A stretch of 9,826 nt of DNA from Planctomycetaceae bacterium. GTDB taxonomy: Bacteria > Planctomycetota > Planctomycetia > Pirellulales > Thermoguttaceae. Below are positions 6,992 to 9,826 of the stretch, in pieces. The notes beneath the pieces were generated by a model. It saw only the letters and a program-made list of their open reading frames with translations, was not told the origin of the DNA and ran no database searches. How positions within the stretch are numbered: position 1 is the stretch's first letter; the number at the start of each line of letters is the position of its first letter. The position numbers and the translations under genes are program-made. The DNA is taken from contig JAITKS010000362.1 in assembly GCA_031278315.1 (NCBI GenBank), positions 1 to 9,826 of the forward strand. Reading direction: 5' to 3'.

Positions 6992-7015
6992 AGAGACACA
7001 ATTTCTTGCGTCTCT
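6992..7015. repeat. Second copy of the GAGACRCAA hairpin
   Basis: AGAGACACAA (6992-7001), a TTTC loop and TTGCGTCTCT (7006-7015) form a 10-position stem with one A/C mismatch. Loop and stem match the inner half of the hairpin at 6936-6977, so the two are copies of one hairpin unit 14 bp apart. Confidence 0.75.
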
Positions 7016-7045
7016 ACTGAATTTTTTGTTGGTCTCTTGACATAA

Positions 7046-7089
7046 AAAATATTTACCGAATTTCAAATGTACAATTCGGCAAATATTTT
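7046..7089 (-). terminator. Terminator-like hairpin at the end of the oxidoreductase gene
   Basis: AAAATATTTACCGAATT (7046-7062) pairs with 7073-7089 with a single A/C mismatch, around a 10-nt loop. It overlaps the stop codon of the minus-strand oxidoreductase gene, and its far arm ends in a short T-rich stretch (TTTTTTATG on the minus strand). It may act on that gene first, with the hairpin at 6936-6977 as backup. Confidence 0.6.
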
Positions 7090-8992
7090 ATTTATATTTA
7101 TCTAAGTTCGGTTTGTAAAAATTTTTCTTTTCGTCACTGTCTTCGGCGATGTATTTTGATTCTGGTGTTTCGTCACTTTCAATACTAAACCACGATTCTT
7201 CAAAATCAATTGTCTTTCCCAATTTTGCTGCGATATTTGTAGTCAATGCAATTACAGCATCACCCATCGCAAGTTCAGGATAACATCGAGGTAACAATTT
7301 TACTTTTCGTTTTTCAGGTTCATCTAATTCAATTTCCTTTGAAGAATCAGCTTCAGGATTATTCCTTACACAAAACGCCCAATGTTCAATTTCTTCACAA
7401 TAACCTCTACTTACATCGCCGAAAGTTGCCTGTAACGCAATAGCAGCAGAAAGAGGATCACCCTCTTCGCCGTCACCTGGACGCGTTACATTTAATTGAC
7501 GTTTCTCACCTGAACCTTTCGCTACAATTTTCGTTTTTTGATTCACTTCCGCTCGATCATAAAACATAGCTTCTTTTTCACTTTCAATAACTATTGTTCC
7601 TTTCGTTCCCAAAACAGTTTCACCATAACCTCCGAAACCATTACCGTTAATCGACGAATATGCTACTGTTATTTTACGTTGTTTACCAAGTTCGTCATTT
7701 TTATCGTAACCTGGTCCCGCATAATCATAGACACAATGAACATGATCATCGACATCACGATCAATAGCTTCGTCATTTAAGCTTTCTGGAAAGATCGTGC
7801 GGGTTGCAGTAGCAGAAACAGATAACGGGTGTTGTTTTTTACCTCCGTGTGTAGCTGCAATAAAAATGCTCGCTGCGTCAAGTTGATGTGAGCCGAGTTC
7901 CGCCATTAGTCCGGCACTTGTTCTGTCAAATAACCGCCATCGAATTAACTCTTCTGCTGCCGGTCGGTCATAGACTTTTTCTGAACCGTCAATTTTGAGC
8001 TGCTCATTTTTATAACCATAAGATTCAGCAGATTTGAACGTGAATCCTTCAAACTCTCCGCCATTGACTAAAATTTTGTCTGCAATTTGCGCTTTAGTTT
8101 GAGCAATTTGTTTTTCGAGTAATTTTTTGTCATCGGGTTTGAGTCCGCCTCGTGCTAATTTTGCTTCTTGACGTTTTAATAAGTCTTCGAGTTTACCTGT
8201 TAAAACGCCGTCATTAGGTTTAATTTCGACAGGAATAGGTTGTTTCCAACTATCGCCTCCCGGTTTATTGTTACGATGCCATTGTGCTCGAATATAATGT
8301 AAATCACCAACAACTCCGCTTTGAAGTAATTTGACAACATGATCATAAAGTACGTTGTAATGTCTTTGGTGTCCTGTAGCGCAATGTTTTTTGTACAATA
8401 ATGCGGCACGAGCCATCTCCTTGCAATTAGCTACAGTGTGAGCCATTAATTTCTCTGTTAGTACGTGATAGCCTTGTTTCATTGCCGCAATTGCTGCGGG
8501 TGCATGAAGGAACAAAGGCAATCCAATTATTACAGCTTCGATAGAATTATCAGGGTCGGTAATATCTTTTTCTTTTTCGAGTAGTTCTTTGTAGTCTCCG
8601 TAAACACGAACTTTAGCTCGTGCTTCCGTTTCGTCTTTCCATCCGTATTTTTTGATTAATCCGGTACGCGCACGGGCGTTGGCACTGGATTCATCACCAT
8701 GAAAAGCACGGTATTGATTGAACGGACGAATATCGGCAATCGCAACAACTTGAACGTAAGCAGGATTGATTGCACCAATGAGTATTCCGCCTTCGTCTCC
8801 TGTACCAAGAACTGCCGCGCGAACCGGTTTATCGATTTGTCCGTAGCCAAAAAATTTAGCACCAAGACCTTTACCGGATTTAAGTTCTTTGGCATTAACT
8901 TCCTTGAGCAATTTACGCTGAAGCCATTCACTACCAATTGTTGATAAAAAGTTTTCTTTGCCTATAGCTTTTTGTTCGTTTGTTAAGTGCAT
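7088..8992 (-). CDS. Long Gfo/Idh/MocA-family NAD(P)-dependent oxidoreductase
   Basis: Probable NAD(P)-dependent dehydrogenase of the glucose-fructose oxidoreductase/inositol dehydrogenase family, which usually oxidises or reduces sugars and related polyols. It has 634 aa, against roughly 330-450 for most members. A 57-residue extension precedes the Rossmann fold, which opens with VRAAVLGTGDEGG (57-69). VVAIADIRP (82-90) ends the second strand. The family's EKP motif reads EKL (180-182), keeping the lysine that is catalytic in relatives. ATGHQRHYN (205-213) and GSHQLDAASIF (367-377) are the expected second-domain motifs, the latter with the His of the active site. A charged, probably helical insert (about 265-308, KLEDLLKRQEAKLARGG onward) accounts for part of the extra length. 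There is no signal or Tat peptide, so it is likely cytoplasmic. The ATG lacks a Shine-Dalgarno motif. It is a single gene with no pathway neighbours, so the substrate is unknown. Confidence 0.9.
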   Translation of the reverse strand: MHLTNEQKAIGKENFLSTIGSEWLQRKLLKEVNAKELKSGKGLGAKFFGYGQIDKPVRAAVLGTGDEGGILIGAINPAYVQVVAIADIRPFNQYRAFHGDESSANARARTGLIKKYGWKDETEARAKVRVYGDYKELLEKEKDITDPDNSIEAVIIGLPLFLHAPAAIAAMKQGYHVLTEKLMAHTVANCKEMARAALLYKKHCATGHQRHYNVLYDHVVKLLQSGVVGDLHYIRAQWHRNNKPGGDSWKQPIPVEIKPNDGVLTGKLEDLLKRQEAKLARGGLKPDDKKLLEKQIAQTKAQIADKILVNGGEFEGFTFKSAESYGYKNEQLKIDGSEKVYDRPAAEELIRWRLFDRTSAGLMAELGSHQLDAASIFIAATHGGKKQHPLSVSATATRTIFPESLNDEAIDRDVDDHVHCVYDYAGPGYDKNDELGKQRKITVAYSSINGNGFGGYGETVLGTKGTIVIESEKEAMFYDRAEVNQKTKIVAKGSGEKRQLNVTRPGDGEEGDPLSAAIALQATFGDVSRGYCEEIEHWAFCVRNNPEADSSKEIELDEPEKRKVKLLPRCYPELAMGDAVIALTTNIAAKLGKTIDFEESWFSIESDETPESKYIAEDSDEKKNFYKPNLDKYK

Positions 8993-9303
8993 TTGATTTA
9001 TAGTTTGTTAGTTAATGTTTATAAGTTGAGAATTTAATTTGCCTGAATTGCTAATCAATTTATTTATCGAAATCGATGTTTTGCAATTGCGATCAATTCA
9101 GGTTAACGATGGGCAAGTATTTTACACGTAATAATAGTCTGGTGTAGTAGGGGAGTGAATTGGCTAATTTATCGATGGAATATTTTTAAACATTTCAAAG
9201 AACACAAACAATCACAGAAAAGAAAAGTAAAGATACAATACGTTACGTTTCTGTTACATTTCTACTGTTATACAGTATCCTGTCATAAAATAATTTTTTG
9301 TAA
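8993..9303. other. Upstream region of the oxidoreductase gene
   Basis: No gene is visible. It should contain the minus-strand promoter of the oxidoreductase, but I cannot point to a convincing -35/-10 pair. It holds an inverted repeat (listed separately) and, around 9196-9225, an AAGAACACAAACAATCACAGAAAAG-type run resembling the tail of the genome repeat. Confidence 0.7.
9042..9102. repeat. 9-bp inverted repeat upstream of the oxidoreductase gene
   Basis: CCTGAATTG (9042-9050) pairs with CAATTCAGG (9094-9102). Between them lie ATCG/CGAT arms and the palindrome GCAATTGC. It is 50-110 bases upstream of the oxidoreductase start, so an operator or a 5' leader structure is possible. Confidence 0.45.
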
Positions 9304-9541
9304 TATACTCATTGTCATTTAAAATTCGGTTTTATTTTTTGTAACGAAAAAGGTGACCATTCACGTATAAAACTAGAATCGCCCTGAAAGGGCAACAGGA
9401 TTTTTTACTGAATAGCCCGTCCCAGCGGGGCGGGTAAAAGTCCCCCCTCACCGAAGCCCTGAAAGGGCGGCAGGATATTGGATCAATAATAGTAGTTAGT
9501 TCGTATTTATTTTTTAAAAACACGAAACACACGAAAATCAT
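9304..9541 (+). repeat. Multi-hairpin genome repeat, tandem copy 1
   Basis: Near-identical to the next copy. In order it contains the TTTTTGTAACGAAAAAGG block with a GTGA/TCAC mini-stem, hairpin GCCCTGAAAGGGC (9381-9393), GC-rich hairpin CCCGTCCCAGCGGGGCGGG (9416-9434), a second GCCCTGAAAGGGC (9456-9468) followed by GGCAGGAT, and a tail ending AAACACGAAACACACGAAAA. It has 9 extra bases before the GC-rich hairpin compared with copy 2. A 78-codon minus-strand ORF across it is a by-product of the repeat, not a gene. Confidence 0.92.
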
Positions 9542-9594
9542 ATATCTCACCCTTTTTCGTGATCTCAAAAAAAAATCTCTGTGTTCTCTGTGTT

Positions 9595-9826
9595 TATACT
9601 TATTGTCCTTTAAAATTCAGTATTATTTTTTGTAACGAAAAAGGTGACCGTTCACGGATAAAACTAAAATCGCCCTGAAAGGGCAACAGGATTATAACCC
9701 GTCCCAGCGGGGCGGGTAAAAGTCCCCCCTCACCGAAGCCCTGAAAGGGCGGCAGGATATTGGATCAATAATAATAGTAGTTAGTTCGTATTTATTTTTT
9801 AAAAACACGAAACACACGAAAATCAT
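9595..9826 (+). repeat. Multi-hairpin genome repeat, tandem copy 2
   Basis: Same order of elements as copy 1, offset by 282-291 bp: hairpins at 9672-9684, 9698-9716 and 9738-9750, and the same tail, which reaches the last base of the window. It differs by scattered substitutions, the missing 9 bases and an extra TAA triplet in the tail. The array may continue beyond the window. Confidence 0.92.

Noticed and set aside
9332..9568. 78-codon minus-strand ORF across the right-hand repeat
   Set aside because: It reads through the hairpins of repeat copy 1. The second copy differs by a 9-base indel and other changes, and no start signal or protein family is seen; it is a by-product of the repeat.
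9375..9757. Possible CRISPR array from repeated GCCCTGAAAGGGC units
   Set aside because: Units are only 13 bp, spacing alternates irregularly (75, 216 and 66 bp), the 'spacers' are themselves repeated, and there are no cas genes.

Overview
The window is an AT-rich bacterial chromosomal segment with six clear protein-coding genes, long non-coding spacers and a dispersed multi-hairpin repeat. The cell is Gram-negative: there is a FadL/TodX-type outer-membrane barrel with a signal peptide, and a periplasmic-type sulfate-binding protein with a signal peptide. The long Gfo/Idh/MocA oxidoreductase (634 aa), the weak or absent Shine-Dalgarno sites at most genes and the repeat-rich AT spacers recall AT-rich Planctomycetota. 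That taxonomic reading is an inference from protein style; no marker gene is present to confirm it.

Left part (169-4541, all minus strand, transcribed right to left): a complete sulfate/thiosulfate ABC importer in the order sbp (binding protein), cysT and cysW (permeases), cysA (ATPase). cysW and cysA overlap by 11 bp, but cysT-cysW and sbp-cysT are separated by 183 and 445 bp of AT-rich DNA. The sbp-cysT spacer holds several short tandem repeats, a long inverted repeat and a decayed fragment of the genome repeat. Upstream of sbp, two short ORFs (40 and 28 codons) are stacked end to end. The second ends in a GTGA overlap with the GTG start of sbp, a possible translational-coupling leader.

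Middle (4542-5530): a 989-bp spacer between divergent sbp and fadL with two related sequence copies, one of them forming a strong hairpin, and short direct and inverted repeats. A plus-strand FadL-family porin follows (5531-6805).

Right part: the FadL gene and the minus-strand Gfo/Idh/MocA gene (7088-8992) converge on a 282-bp spacer containing a rearranged repeat copy, two related hairpins and intrinsic-terminator-like structures facing the oxidoreductase gene. From about 9300 to the window end lie two tandem copies of a roughly 235-bp multi-hairpin repeat. An inverted, window-truncated copy sits at 1-117, so the whole gene block is flanked by inverted copies of the same repeat.

Functionally, the importer brings sulfate across the inner membrane for assimilation. 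The FadL-type barrel probably admits hydrophobic or other small molecules across the outer membrane. The oxidoreductase is probably a cytoplasmic NAD(P)-dependent enzyme acting on a sugar-like substrate. Nothing in the sequence ties the latter two to sulfate metabolism. I found no CRISPR array, transposase, rRNA or tRNA, and no convincing previously undescribed protein system. The most unusual material is non-coding.
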